Assembly (NCBI GenBank): GCA_963277665.1
Contig: OY728121.1
Location: forward strand, 1,654,452,062-1,654,516,061
From: Viscum album
Taxonomy: Eukaryota > Streptophyta > Magnoliopsida > Santalales > Viscaceae
DNA length: 64,000 nt
Reading direction: 5' to 3'
A program made the position numbers and the translations under genes. Below, piece after piece: positions 49,256 to 60,759 of this stretch (within the stretch, counting starts at the first letter, position 1; each line of letters starts with the position of its first letter). Below the pieces are notes generated by a model, which was given only the letters and a program-made list of their open reading frames with translations, did no database searches and had not been told where the DNA came from.

Positions 49256-50540
49256 AGGGGTTTAATTCTATGTGAATTTATTTTATCCCATGTTCTTGGA
49301 TTTGAGTGACGAATGTGGGTCAACCCACAAACAGGTGACCCATAGATTGATCTATTATGTAGGAGGGTGTTTTATCTCAGGGTTTTGGATCGGGGTAATT
49401 CATGTATAATCTTAATCTCCCCATTCCCTATTTCAAAATTCTAATGTGGGGGAATTGGGACAATACAAACAAGGCCTAGATTCCTCCTTTATTGGGAATT
49501 CGTGTGTTCTTCATGACTGAATCCCTGAATCAATGGAAAAGCGACCTCTAGGCTGTAGCAGGGATGGCGGTGACCCGAGAAACTCAAGGGTACAGACGGT
49601 TTGAGGATCATACCACCAGAGCAGACCCAGTGACAAGAGGAATATACCGCTGGTGAGGCGACACTGGTGACTAGTGGAGGTGGCTCGCAGCGGTAGCCAT
49701 GGGTGGGAGGTGGAATGCCCCGATGGTATAATGAGTTAGTGGAGGCTGCAGCCAGCTGTAGCCAAGGTATGGTGGCAAGGCAGCACCACTCGGGCATCGC
49801 GTCGGAGGAGCGGCCCACAGATGTGGGAAATGGCATGCAGAGGTCACGCACACCACATAGAACTGCATGCGGAGGGAGGCAACCGGCCTCAGCTGGTTGT
49901 GTGGCAGCGCGCACTAGAAGCCTCTGGCATCTGGGATGGAATTGAGTCAGACTACCAGTGCAGGTTGGGCCGATGAACTAAATCATGCTGCTGGGTGGCC
50001 CAGGTTGGATGAGAACTGGCTTGCTGATGTGGGTTGGTCCAGATGGGAAATGGGGCCACTGGACGGACTGGCTAGGCAATACCGATACTATTGAGTTAGA
50101 CCGGGCCATAGAATGCAGGTCGCGTCGCTGGGCAACCCAGTGGGGTAGACCCATGGCTGAACCAGACTAGGTCCAGCAAAGCACAATGGGCATGGCCAAT
50201 GGGATAGGCTAGACAAGGTCGGGTCAAGTTGAACGAAATGGGTTAGACCATGCAAGACCATCGGGTTGGGTTGGTCGTGTCTATTCGACCAAGTCAGTCC
50301 AGGCCCAGACGCAACCAGTCCCTATTTTACTAAAACACTAATATCTTTTAGACAAGGAGTCTGATCAATGTTTCGTCTGAGGATTTTGGACCCTTGCGAT
50401 AAGACGGTACTTTGGGAATAATCTAAGTGAGATTATGTGATTTTCAAGATATGACCAATGGCTTGAGGAGTTGATTCTCCCATAATCATGCACACTAGAG
50501 AGTGAGAATCCTATGGCTGTTGTAACACAAATGATATGAC

Positions 50541-50905
50541 AAGCGGACCTCAGTGTTTTAGTATACGAGTGGAACTTAGTGGTTTAGCAGACGAGCGGAC
50601 ATCAGTGGTCCATCAGATGAGTGTACCTCAATGTTCCAACAGATGAGAATACCTCAGTGGTTTACCAGATGAGTGTGCATTAGGGGTTCATTAGAGGAGT
50701 GTACTTCAGCAGTCCAGAAGACAAGTGTACCTCAGTGGTGTATTAGATTAGTGTACCTCAATGGTCCAGTAGATGAGCAGACCTCAGTGGTCTAGTAGAT
50801 GAGCTAACCTCAGTAGTCCAGCAAATGAGCAGACCTCAGTGGTCCAGTAGCCGAGCGGACCTCAATGGTCCAATAACCGAACAAACCATGGTGACTCATT
50901 ATGGA
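50541..50905 (+). repeat. 26-bp minisatellite in the 5' LTR
   Basis: About 14 tandem units of 26 bp with consensus GAGCGGACCTCAGTGGTCCA followed by GTAGAT. Spacing is regular at 26 (for example four consecutive units from about 50774). Same array at 58465-58835 in the 3' LTR. Confidence 0.85.
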
Positions 50906-51546
50906 TGAGTTCCTCAGTAGTATGATATTATTCACCTCTAAAATTGACAATATTACTTTCTATACTTTGATTTATACCTGCTGTGATATGTCTTTGCTTT
51001 GTGGTCTTGTTTTCTAATCTTATTGTGTGATCTTGCTTTGTGGTCTTTCCTTTGTGGTTTGGGGTCTCTACTTAGTATTGTGTTACTCACCCCTGTATCG
51101 GCTTCTCCCGCATGTGTCATGTCTTGTATAGCTGATGGATTATTTGATGGAGACCTTGGTGGTTTGAGACCAGGTGGTGCTCAGTGAGATAGGACAGACG
51201 GGCATACTTCTATGGCTTCAGGTAGCTGGCTTCAATTAGCCTTTAAGTATGGTCTCAAGAGGATGGGCCATGGCAGTTTTACATTCATTTGAGGATTTGG
51301 GATTGTATTCTGGACCCTTTGTAATTTCAATTGTAATGTAATATCAGTAGTTTTCTCAGGGAAAGTTTTGGTTTACTTTGTGTTTACTTTCCATAGTTTG
51401 AGCTTTGTGCATGTGTATAGGTTTAAAGGAAAATGCCTTTCCTTTTGGAGATATTCCTTTTTGGTGCTAGTCATCAGGCCCTAGCCTATGGAAGGTGGGC
51501 TTGGGTTAGTCACGCCATGGGTCCTAGGGGATGGGTTGTGACAAAG

Positions 51547-51558
51547 TGGTATCAAATG
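51547..51558 (+). promoter_or_regulatory. Primer-binding site of the Tekay-like element
   Basis: TGACA, AAG, TGGTATCAAATG: 9 of 12 matches to the initiator tRNA-Met complement, spaced 3 nt from the LTR end as in the gag-only element. Confidence 0.8.
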
Positions 51559-51825
51559 AGTTCGATTCTACTATAATAACTAAGAGTCAAAAAACATTTG
51601 GGGGAAATAGTGTTAAGTGTCTCAAGTTTGGCTTTCAGTCCAGGGAGTCCAATGTTGGTGTGGCAGCTGACGTATCCATACACTAGGACCCTAAATTATT
51701 CTTTTCAACTTGGTAAATGAAAACACTAGTTGCATGCACATTTTAGTGTTTTCCCATGATCTTTTTGAGTCAAATTCATCTCACTGGGTATAATAAATTG
51801 ATTTTGTTTCATCTTGATCTCTTTC

Positions 51826-52990
51826 ATGATGCCTCCTCGCAGATAGCCGGCTAGGATTCTAGTGCATGACCATGATGATGGTCCATGTAGTGATGAGTCT
51901 TTGGTAAAACAACTGTTGCCTGAGATGGAATCTTCAGGAAGTGTCCCAGCAATACCACCACCCATTGGTTAGCAGTTACTACAAGCGCTACCAATAGAGG
52001 ACATAGGTAGGCTCAATGCCTTACATGAGTTCTAGCAACAGAGACCTCCTAGGATCAGAGGAGATATGAATCCTCAGCTCGCTAAGGATTGGATGGAGGC
52101 AGTGATGCGAGTCTTATACTTAGTAAGGACATCACTCTACTAGATGGTGGTTCTTGCGGTGAGCCTTCTATAGGGCTCGGTGGGGAGATGGTGGAGTTTG
52201 ACCATCTAGACTCACGAGGATGAAACCCTCACCTAGTTTGACTTTCAGTGACTTTTCAAGGATGAGTTCTTCCCTACAAATTTGCACTCTGTGCACATAT
52301 TTAAGTTGCTTCACATACAGCAGGGCAACCTGACAATGGATGAGTACTCTTCAAGGTTCATAGACCTTTCTCATTACTATATAGATATGGTATGGGACCC
52401 TTTATTCAGTGATCGAACCATTGAGTAGGGACTCCTATGAGAGACCATAGAATCTATGATTTCCCTCATCATCCCTACGCAAGATGGGGTGCTGGAGCGA
52501 GCTCAAATATTAGAGAATTCTCTCACTGAGAAGGAACCGATGGTGAGAGCTGCCATCGGGTGACGTGTGGCTGAGTCATCCATGGTAGGTATCCAACAGA
52601 TGATGCAGAGGCCCAAATAGGCCAGACCATTCGGAGGACAACCCCAGGACTCATGGTAAGGAGTACGAGGCTCTCGGGGCATAGGGAGTCATTAGGGGAG
52701 CAGAGTATGATACGTATGCCATAGGTAGGGGCACAAGGATCGATATTGCCCGACTCACTGCATAGAGGACTGATAGAGATTCAACAGACTGTTGAGGCAA
52801 CAGCAGATATAAGAATAGGGTGGTCCTCTGGGAGGCGGATGTGGTAAAGTATTGAGATGAGCTGCAGGAGGTGGGTATAGATACGAGGTACTACTACCTC
52901 CACCCCCAGGTGGTTTGCCACAGGCTCCAGGAGCAGGTGGATTGGGGTGAGCTCAGCTTCAGGTAGTCGAGTCCTATGGTCCTGACATCC
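51826..52990 (+). pseudogene. gag, Tekay-like element
   Basis: Starts MMPPRR, TAG, PARILVHDHDD; this N-terminus matches MSPRRQPAKIP of the gag-only element. The Gag domain includes KDWMEAVMRVLYLV, FFPTNLHSVHIFKLL and TMDEYSSRFIDLSHYY (about 52085-52375). The zinc knuckle at 52708-52749 is (stop)YVC HR(stop)GHKDRYC: the first Cys codon is TGA and another position TAG. More than a dozen TAG or TGA stops, but no frameshift, so gag stays in register with pol. Confidence 0.85.
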
Positions 52991-52999
52991 CAAAGATGA

Positions 53000-53330
53000 T
53001 ATGAGGTATGATCTTTGTCTTCTCCACTATAGATTCAGTTCTTATAGACACATGTTCTTGTCACTCTTTCATTGTCATGGACCTTTTTTGGAGCTCAGAG
53101 ATTATGATCAAGCCATTTTCTTGATCATTACTCTTAGAGACTCCTATAGGAAGGGATTCTATGACCATTCACTAGTGCTAACAGTGTGAGATTACTCTTG
53201 GAGATGAGATCTTTGGCTTGGATATCTTAGTAGCATCATTGAGACCTTAGAACATAATTTTGGTTATGGACTGGCTATCATCAGTCCATGCCTAGATTGA
53301 TTATTTTAGGCACATAGTGCGGTGTGTCCA
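53000..53330 (+). pseudogene. Aspartic protease, Tekay-like element
   Basis: VLIDTCSCHSFI at about 53038-53073 represents the family VLIDTGASHSFI; the DTG active site is DTC (Asp at 53047). It is in the same frame as gag. The downstream IILVMDWLSSVHA block (about 53250-53295) matches the family ..VILGMDWLS. Inactive as read. Confidence 0.75.
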
Positions 53331-53439
53331 CAGAGATGCGACCAGGTTTTCCTTTATCGGCGAAAAGGAAACCAGAGCAGTGCAGGATGGACTCTCACAT
53401 AGGAGGGTACAACCGATTACTCTCCAGTTGGCTAGGATG

Positions 53440-54370
53440 ACCTTTGGTGAAATGGATGAGACGATTCCACAATTTTCTATAGTGGTGGATGAGTATGAGG
53501 ACGTATTTCCATATTATGTTCTAGGAATAACTCCTTATAGAGGGTTAGAATTCTAAATTGATATATACATAGGGACTGCACTGATATCTACACATGCATA
53601 TCGGATGGCTCCCGTAGAGCTCTAGGAGCTAAGGGTACAGTTGGAGGAATTGAAGAGGAAGGGGTTTGTAGGGCCCAGTGTTTCACCATGGGTAGCCCCG
53701 GTGTTGTTTTCCAAGAAGGAAGACAGAATCTTGAGGTTATGCATCGACTTTTGGTACCAGAACTAAGTTACCTTCAAGAACAAGTATCATATACTAAGGA
53801 TTGATGACCTCTTAGATCAGCTTAAGGGAGAGAGATGGTTCTCAAAAATAGACCTTAGATCTGGATATCACCAACTTTGAGTACTAGATGAGGACATCTT
53901 GAATATGGATTTTAGATATCACTACAGCCACAACGAGTACTTAGTGATGTCATTTGTCATGAAGAATGCCCTGGTAGTGGTCATGGGACTCATGAATAGG
54001 ATATTCCAAACGTACTTAGACCGGTTTGTAGTGGTCTTCATTGATGACATCTTAGGGTATTCAGCATCTGATTAGGAGCACATGATAGACCTAAAGATGG
54101 TTCTGGACACAGTCTAAGGGCACCAGCATTACATAAATCTCTAGAAGTGTGAGTTTTGGATATGAAAGGTCCACTTTTTGGGGCATGTCATCTTAGAGGC
54201 TCGAGTTGTAGTGGATCTAGAGATGATCAAGGCGGTGCTTTCTTGGGATCCACCCAAGATAATTATTGTGGTGTGGAGTTTTCTTGGGTTGGATGGGTAT
54301 TGTCGTAGGTTTTTACTTGACTTCTCCAGAGTGGCAACCCCCATGAAGGTGTTGAAGAAGAAGGGAAAAT
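53440..54370 (+). pseudogene. Reverse transcriptase, Tekay-like element
   Basis: In frame with gag. VVDEYEDVFPYYVLGITPYR leads into [66 protein letters not shown] and the intact catalytic block VVFIDDILGYS (Asp-Asp at 54043-54048). It continues through FLGHVILEARVVVDLE and WSFLGLDGYCRRFL, the connection domain. Several stops (TAG for CAG, TGA for CGA). It is the only RT in the window with its catalytic pair intact. Confidence 0.9.
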
Positions 54371-54399
54371 AATTCATGTGGATAGAAGGATTCCAGCAG

Positions 54400-54840
54400 A
54401 GCATTCCATAGTAGATTCATAGCTTGACAAGTGATCTTATCATGAGGTTTCCAAAGTAGGGAACTAACTATATGGTGTATTGTGACACATCAGGAACTGG
54501 GATGGGTTGTGTCCCGATGTAGGGGAAAGTGGGGATTTCTTATGGATCGTGACAGTTGAGACCGCATGAGCATAACTATGTGACTCATGGCCTTGAGTTG
54601 GCAGCGGTAGTCTTCACAATGAAGATGTGGAAACACTACCTTATGGGAAAATGATTCATCATCTACTCTAACTACAGGAGTCTCAAGTATATCTTTTCTC
54701 ATAAGGATCTGAATCGGAGACAAAAACGGTGGCTAGAGTTCCTCCAGGACTATAACTCTGAGATAGTCTATACTCCTAGGAAGGGGAATGTGGTGGAAGA
54801 TGCTCTCAGCAGGAGATCAAGTTCACATCTATTAAATAAT
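54400..54840 (+). pseudogene. RNase H, Tekay-like element
   Basis: YMVYCDTSGTGMGCV (family YCDAS..GLGCVL), [43 protein letters not shown] and EIVYTPRKGNVVEDALSR, the canonical end of Gypsy RNase H. The Asp of family TDHKSL is changed (YSNYRSL). Same frame as gag and RT. Confidence 0.88.
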
Positions 54841-55079
54841 TCCTCAGATCATTTTTCCTCATTTTAGATATCCTTTGTGGATAGAGATGAGACGTCTTAT
54901 CTTTAACTGATGGTAGTTTACCCTCCACTCTTATAGTGAGTTAGGGAGGCACAACTTAGAGATACTAGATGAGAGACTATACGTGCCCAAATTTCCATAG
55001 GTCATTCCCTTGATGGATACTCTAAAGGTGGGGAGAAAGTTATCCGTTTTAGATGATGCACCATTATACAAGCGGAATT

Positions 55080-55900
55080 ATAGGAGAATGTGTTGAGGGA
55101 GTTCCATAAATCCCCTTTAGCAGTACACCCAGGTGTAGAAAAGATTTACCAGGACCTCTAATATCAGCACTGGTGGGCAGGGATAAAGAAGGTAGTGGCA
55201 GAGTTTGTCTCAAGATGCCTCACTTGTCAGCAAGTGAAGGTTGAGCACCAGGTTCCAGCAGGTTTGACACAAAACCTAGAGTTATTGAAGTGGAAGTGGT
55301 ATGGGATATCTATGGACTTTTTGATGAGCTTACCACATACGTCCACAGGAAATGATACCATTTGGGTGATCATAGACTGACTCACCAGGTCCTCCCACTT
55401 ACTACCCATTCAAGAGTAGGGCTCAGTAGAGATCGTAGGATGCCTCTATGTGTAGGAGATAGTTCTACTCCATGGAGTCCCATCTACTATAGTCTCAGAT
55501 CGTGATGCACACTTTACATCCCAGTTGTGTAAGAGATTATAGGAGGCATTTGAGACTAAGCTGTGTTTGATCGCAGCCTTTCTTCCACAGATGGATGGTC
55601 AGATGGATCGGACCATACAGACCTTGGAGGACATGATTCATGCTTGCTTTATGATTTTGGTTGCATTTGAGAGGACCACCTACCACTGGTGGAGTTTACG
55701 TAAAACAACAGCTACCACTCCACAATCGGTATGGAACCATTCGAGGTGTTGTATGGATGACCATTTAGGTCATTGATATGCTGGAAAGACCTAGGGGAGT
55801 TAGCACTCATGGGCCCAGATATGGTACATACTACCACTGAGAAGGTGAAGGTCATCTGAGAGAAGATGAAGACTACAAAGAGCTGACATAATTCTTATAT
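55080..55900 (+). pseudogene. Integrase core, Tekay-like element
   Basis: Zinc-binding HHCC domain intact in outline: FHKSPLAVHPGVEKIYQDL, then CLTCQQVKVEHQVPAG (about 55105-55265). Catalytic Asp residues are kept in SMDFLMSLP (near 55310) and SDRDAHFTSQL (near 55500); the catalytic Glu of family GQSERTIQTLED is Asp here (GQMDRTIQTLED, near 55605). The common frame holds to about 55715, where a frameshift occurs; IGMEPFEVLYG then continues in the next frame. Confidence 0.88.
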
Positions 55901-56345
55901 TGATAGGCCATGAAGACCCTTTGAGTTCGAATTGGGGGACAACGTATTCCTATGGGTATCTCCTCAACGAGGGATATAGATATTTGGATGGGGCAGCAAG
56001 TTATCTCTGAGGTTCATCAGACATTTCCTGATACTACATAGAGTGAGCGAGGTGGCGTAACACTTGGCTCTACCACTATTGTTAGAGAGGGTGCACGACA
56101 TCTTCCATGTATCCCAGCTAAGGAGATACCTGCACAACAAATATCACGTCATCGACCATGGTGTGTTGTAGATTGACGACGGGGAGACATTTTTGGAGTA
56201 CCTGGTGGAGATAGAGCATCAATAGGAGAGGAACCATCATGGATGTTTTATTCCTCTAGTTCATGTTTGTTGGTAGCACATGAATCTCTAAGAGTGTACG
56301 TGGGAGTGGGAGGCTTTGATTCTTGCTCAGTACCCCCATTTGATT
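55900..56345 (+). pseudogene. Integrase GPY/F region and chromodomain, Tekay-like element
   Basis: HDIFHVSQLRRYL (about 56095-56135) is the end of the GPY/F region. The chromodomain follows: TFLEYLVEIEHQ, FIPLVHVCW, then CTWEWEALILAQYPHLIDY (about 56187-56360). A C-terminal chromodomain of this type is typical of Tekay/Del and Reina chromoviruses. Stops and the upstream frameshift disable it. Confidence 0.8.
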
Positions 56346-56383
56346 GATTATCCTTATTTGGGATTATGATGAAGTAAATACCT

Positions 56384-56396
56384 AAAGGGGGAGTGA
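56384..56396 (+). promoter_or_regulatory. Polypurine tract of the Tekay-like element
   Basis: AAAGGGGGAGTGA immediately before the 3' LTR, whose first bases TATAATACC correspond to TGTAATACC in the 5' LTR (G to A at the second base). Confidence 0.85.
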
Positions 56397-59300
56397 TATA
56401 ATACCCCATAATTCCATTAAAATTTCATGAAAATTAAATGGGATTATTTTGAGACCAGGATCTAAGACGAAATGTAATTATAAAGCTCAGAGTGGCCAGA
56501 ACATATTTTTGAACTATTTTTCATGTTCATTAAATAAATGTGTGAGAAGGATTTTATAACTTTTAAACTAGTGCCCATATCAAAAATATGAGGACGTCAT
56601 TGAACTTAGAGAATCGATATTCGCCTACAAAGGTCCTAACATTGGCTAGCATAGTCCACCAGTAGAAAGTAGTTTTTGTTTGTAAATAAAATAATCAAGA
56701 AATGATTATTCTATTTTCAAATCCTTATAACTCCTAAATGGTAACTCAGATTAAAAATCCAAGAGTATTGTTGAGATCGTGGGGGAATTCTTCCCTTAAG
56801 CGGAGCCTAACCTCGACCGGCATGGGTCATGGGTGAAAGTTAATTTTTTTTACTTTTCAGAAGAAAAATAAAATAACTTAAAAATTTATTTTATTTGTTT
56901 TATTCATCGTTAAGAAGTGGAATGTCAGCGCTGTGGTGCAGCAACGAGGCAATGCTAAATATCATTAATGAATCTCGTTAATGAACCTCATTAATGAGTC
57001 AGTGTAACGGAAACACTGATTCATTTTTCATCAATTAATATCCTAACAAGAAATATAGGATTATTGGCACAATCCTAGAATTTCTTTGAGGCTTTGGTGG
57101 GTGGCGATGACGAATGAAAAAATCACATTCTTCCACCCTTCAAATAATCTCTAGTTATGGTGGGTTGGGGATCATGAATGAAGAATTGAGGTGTGTGATC
57201 TCGTTCTTCCTTGAAAAATAATTCTATCCTAGATAGGGATTTAATTCTAAGTGAATTTATTTTATTCTAAGTTCTTGGATTTTAGAGAATAACACAGGTC
57301 AACCCACGAACAGGTGACTCACAGATCACTCACTTATACAGGAGGGTGTTTTATCTTTAGTTTTTGGATTAAGGTAATCCATGTATAATTGTAATCTCCC
57401 CATTCCCTATTTCAAAACTCTAAAACGGGGGAATCTGGACGACATGAACAAGGATCTGATTCCTCCATCATTGGGTATTCTTGTGTTCTTTGTGACTTAA
57501 CCCCTAAATCGATGGAAAGGCAGCCTCGAGGCCATAACAGGGATGACGGCGACCCGAGAAACTCGAGGGTGAATACGGTTTGAGGATTGATCCAATGGAG
57601 CGGGCCCAATGGCCTACAGTGGAAGACACAGGCGGGAGGCTACGCACCCCAATGGTGCATTGAGGCAATGGAAGTCGCGGCCAAATTGGGTCACAGTAGT
57701 GCAGTAGGGGGCCCTGCTCGAGCACTGTGTCGGAGGAGTGGCCCACGGACGTGGGCCATGATGTGTAGGTAGCATGCCATTCACTCAGGACCACATGCGG
57801 AGGGAGGCATTCGGCCTCATCCGACCTCGTGGCGGCGCACACCGGACACTCTAGGCGCCCGAATTGGAATTGAGTCAGCCCACCAATGTGGGTCGGTCCA
57901 GTGAACTAAAGTGGGATATTGGGCATCCTAGGATGGAGGAGAACTAACCCGCCAATGTGGGCCGAGATGGAAGGGAAACTGGGATGTTGGACAACCTAAC
58001 TAGGTAGTACCAGTCCGACCAAGTCAAACTAGGTTGGAGAACATGGACTGGGTTGTTGGGCGACCCGGCAGGCTGGGCACATGGATGAACTAGGTCTGGT
58101 CCAGCAAAACCCAATGGGCCTGCCTAATGGTCAAGGTCCAACTGGGTCGAGTCAGGTCGGTTGAAATGGATCAGACTATGTGGGACCACTAGTCCAGGTT
58201 AGTCAGGTCAGTCCGACCAAGTTAGACTGGGCATGGATGCAACCTGCCCCTGTTTTACTAAAATGCCAATATATTTCTAATTAGTCATCAGATCGACACA
58301 ACATCTACAGCATTGGGACCCTTGTGATTATACGGACCTTTAGGAATAATCTATGTGAGATTCTGTGAAAGTCAAGATATGATCGATGGATTGAGGGTTA
58401 TATTCTTCCGTAATCAAGCGTACTGGAGAGAGGGAATTCTACGGTTGTATGTGACACAAAGGATATGAAGAGCATACCTCAGTGGTCTAGTAGATGAGCA
58501 TACCTCAATGGATCAGGAGACGAGCGGACCTTAGTGGTCCATCAGATGAGCGTACCTCAGTTGTTCAGCAGACGAGCGTACCTCATTGGTTCAGCAGACG
58601 AGTGTACCTCAATGGTGCAGTAGACGAGCATACCTCAATGGTTCATTAGATGAGAAAAACTTAGTGGTCTAGAATATGAGCATGCCTCAGTGGTTCAGCA
58701 TACAAGAGGACCTTAGTGGTCCAGTATATGAGCATACCTCAGCGGTCCAGAAGATGAGCGGACCTCAATGGTCCAACAGCGGAGCAGACCTTAGTGGTCC
58801 AGTATCTGAACAGACCACAGTGGCTCATCAGGGATGAGTTCCTCAATAGTACGAGATGATTCATCTCTACAACAAATAATCTTACTTTTTATACATTGAG
58901 TTATACCTCGTTTGAGTTCTCTTTCCTTTGTTGTCTTGATGTGTGGTCTTGTTGTGTGGTCTTGCTTTGTGGTCTTTCCTTTGTGGTTTGGGGTCTCCAC
59001 TAAGTACTGTGTTACTTAGCCCTGCACAGGATTCACCCATACGTGTCGTTTCTCATGCGAGTGATCAATGCTTTAATGGAGACCTTGGTGGTCTAGGACC
59101 AAGTGGTGATCAGTGATATGGGACAGACGGGTGTACTTATAGGGTTGTAGGTAGCTACCTTCACTTACCCTTTCAGTTGGGTCTCGAGTGGATGGACCAT
59201 GGCAGTTGTACCTTCCTTTATTATTTTGGGCTTTCATTCTGGACCCTTTGTAATTTCAGTTGTATTGTTCTCTTAGTAGTTGTATCATTGACAGTTGTAG

Positions 59301-59472
59301 TTTACTTTGTGTTTACTTTCTGTATTTTGATCGTTGTTCATGTGTACAGGTTTAAAGGTAAATGTCTTCCCTTTTGGGGATATGCCTTTTTGGTGCTAGT
59401 CGCTAGCCCTTGGCCTATAGAAGGAGGGCTTGGGGTAGTCATGGCAGGGGACCTGGGGGACAGGTTGTGACA
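56397..59472 (+). repeat. 3' LTR of the Tekay-like chromovirus (3076 bp)
   Basis: Counterpart of 48420-51543, with the GC-richer part at 57500-58250 and the 26-bp array at 58465-58835. Ends GACAGGTTGTGACA. A 97-codon ORF at 59177-59470 shares its last residues with an ORF at the LTR end of the gag-only element; this reflects shared LTR DNA, not a conserved protein. Confidence 0.9.
58465..58835 (+). repeat. 26-bp minisatellite in the 3' LTR
   Basis: About 14 units with GAGCnnACCTCAGTGGTCCAG and AGATGA/AGACGA, the counterpart of 50541-50905. Confidence 0.85.
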
Positions 59473-59477
59473 TTATA
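59473..59477. repeat. Target-site duplication TTATA (right)
   Basis: Exact copy of 48415-48419. Confidence 0.88.
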
Positions 59478-60738
59478 ATCTTCTGGAGTTAATTATATAT
59501 TTTTATAAATGACTTTGAATGGAAATAGAGAAATAAAAGTAAAATGGGAAATTTTTAAGAAAATCATGACATCAAAACGCTTCAATTTTGTCAATGGAAG
59601 TTAAGAAACATAATAAAATGATTATAATTGATAAATAGTTGTATAAATGACTATATTATCTTATAGATCAATTTTTTAATAAATCTATGTTTATTATTAA
59701 GGAGGTGAAAAAGAGAAAAAGTAAGGCTAGAATTGAGGTATGAGGATTCTCAAACCCAACTCATTTTCTTTGGGTTATCCCACTTTATCAATAGGTTCAT
59801 CATGGATATTAATATATTTTTTCTTAAATATAATTTAATTATTATTTTATTTTATTTTCAAAGATATACAAGTTTCCAAATAGATTTTATGATAATACAA
59901 ATATTTTTCAAAATAACTTCTCTTTCCAAAACACAGCTTTGACTCCTCTTGAGTTATTTCTTCTTCACTCAAGAATGATGATTATTATACCAAGCATGTT
60001 TCCCCTTTTCATTTTGGAACCCCGAGTTTATTGATGAAATCATGATTTATTAAATATTTATTAAACTCATTCCTTTCAATGGTTTATCTCAAGACTATAG
60101 TTGTTATACGTTCTATGGGGAATGCATGATAATGTAAATATTATGATGTTATGGGTGGGCCTAGAATTATATAACCCTCTATAAATTTGGGTGATGTGAT
60201 ATATATCATGATATTATGTGTATTATGAATTAACATGATGTGATCTTTATTCACAATGATTATGTTATGATTATTCACATATTTTATGTATGAACATGTT
60301 GCTATATTTTTTCTAAACTATGTGTGGTATTTGAAAAATAAGATGTAATGTTTAATTTTTATGCATTTCCACATTCCATGCCATTATCACATGTTAACTT
60401 CATGATTCTTATGTTTATCATGTTCTTATGATATGATGATTATGATTATTCTCACCCATATTATATTAATTCATGTTCCTTATTCATCATTTTACTGGGC
60501 TTTTAGCTCACCCATTTCTTGATGTATATCCTCAAGTGATTACAAGTACTAACTAGAAGGTGACATTTTAAAAGTATAAATAAGTATTCTTTCAATATAT
60601 ATTTATGTTTAATTATGTACAAGTTATGTAAAATCCTAATTTTCCCAAGACATTAAAACTTTTGATCCTATATTTGTAAAGCTATTACGTTATTTATATT
60701 TAAATGATGTAATAGTAAAGTAAGAAAAAGTAGGGTCT
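59478..60738 (+). repeat. LTR-R2 of family A, second part
   Basis: Continues LTR-R2 from 48419. 59730-59790 matches the left LTR inverted at 1560-1620; 60115-60738 matches 41340-41962. Ends TAGGGTCT, then a decayed PBS (TTATCTCAGAGG at 60745-60756, 8 of 12), so it also serves as 5' LTR of the next unit. Confidence 0.75.
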
Positions 60739-60759
60739 CTTTAATTATCTCAGAGGATA

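Larger units (their letters stand above)
48420..51543 (+). repeat. 5' LTR of the Tekay-like chromovirus (3124 bp)
   Basis: Starts TGTAATACC and ends GGTTGTGACA. Matches 56397-59472 throughout. A GC-richer part lies at 49500-50330, then the 26-bp repeat array, then a T-rich tract and the end block GGCTTGGG..TAG..GTGACA that is shared with the gag-only element. Short ORFs inside it (for example 49489-49914, minus) are not conserved in the 3' LTR. Confidence 0.9.
48420..59472 (+). mobile_element. Complete Ty3/Gypsy chromovirus, Tekay/Del-like (decayed)
   Basis: 11,053 bp: 5' LTR 48420-51543, PBS 51547-51558, gag-pol 51826 to about 56345, polypurine tract 56384-56396, 3' LTR 56397-59472, TSD TTATA on both sides. 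Long LTRs, a single gag-pol frame and a C-terminal chromodomain point to the Tekay/Del group (inference; no alignment run). It inserted into LTR-R2 of family A. LTR identity is only about 80% in blocks I compared, so it is older than the gag-only element at 11.8-23.2 kb. Confidence 0.9.

Noticed and set aside
49489..49945. 141-codon minus and 80-codon plus ORFs
   Set aside because: Both lie in the GC-rich part of the Tekay-like LTR; the 3' LTR equivalent (57504-57842) encodes a different sequence.
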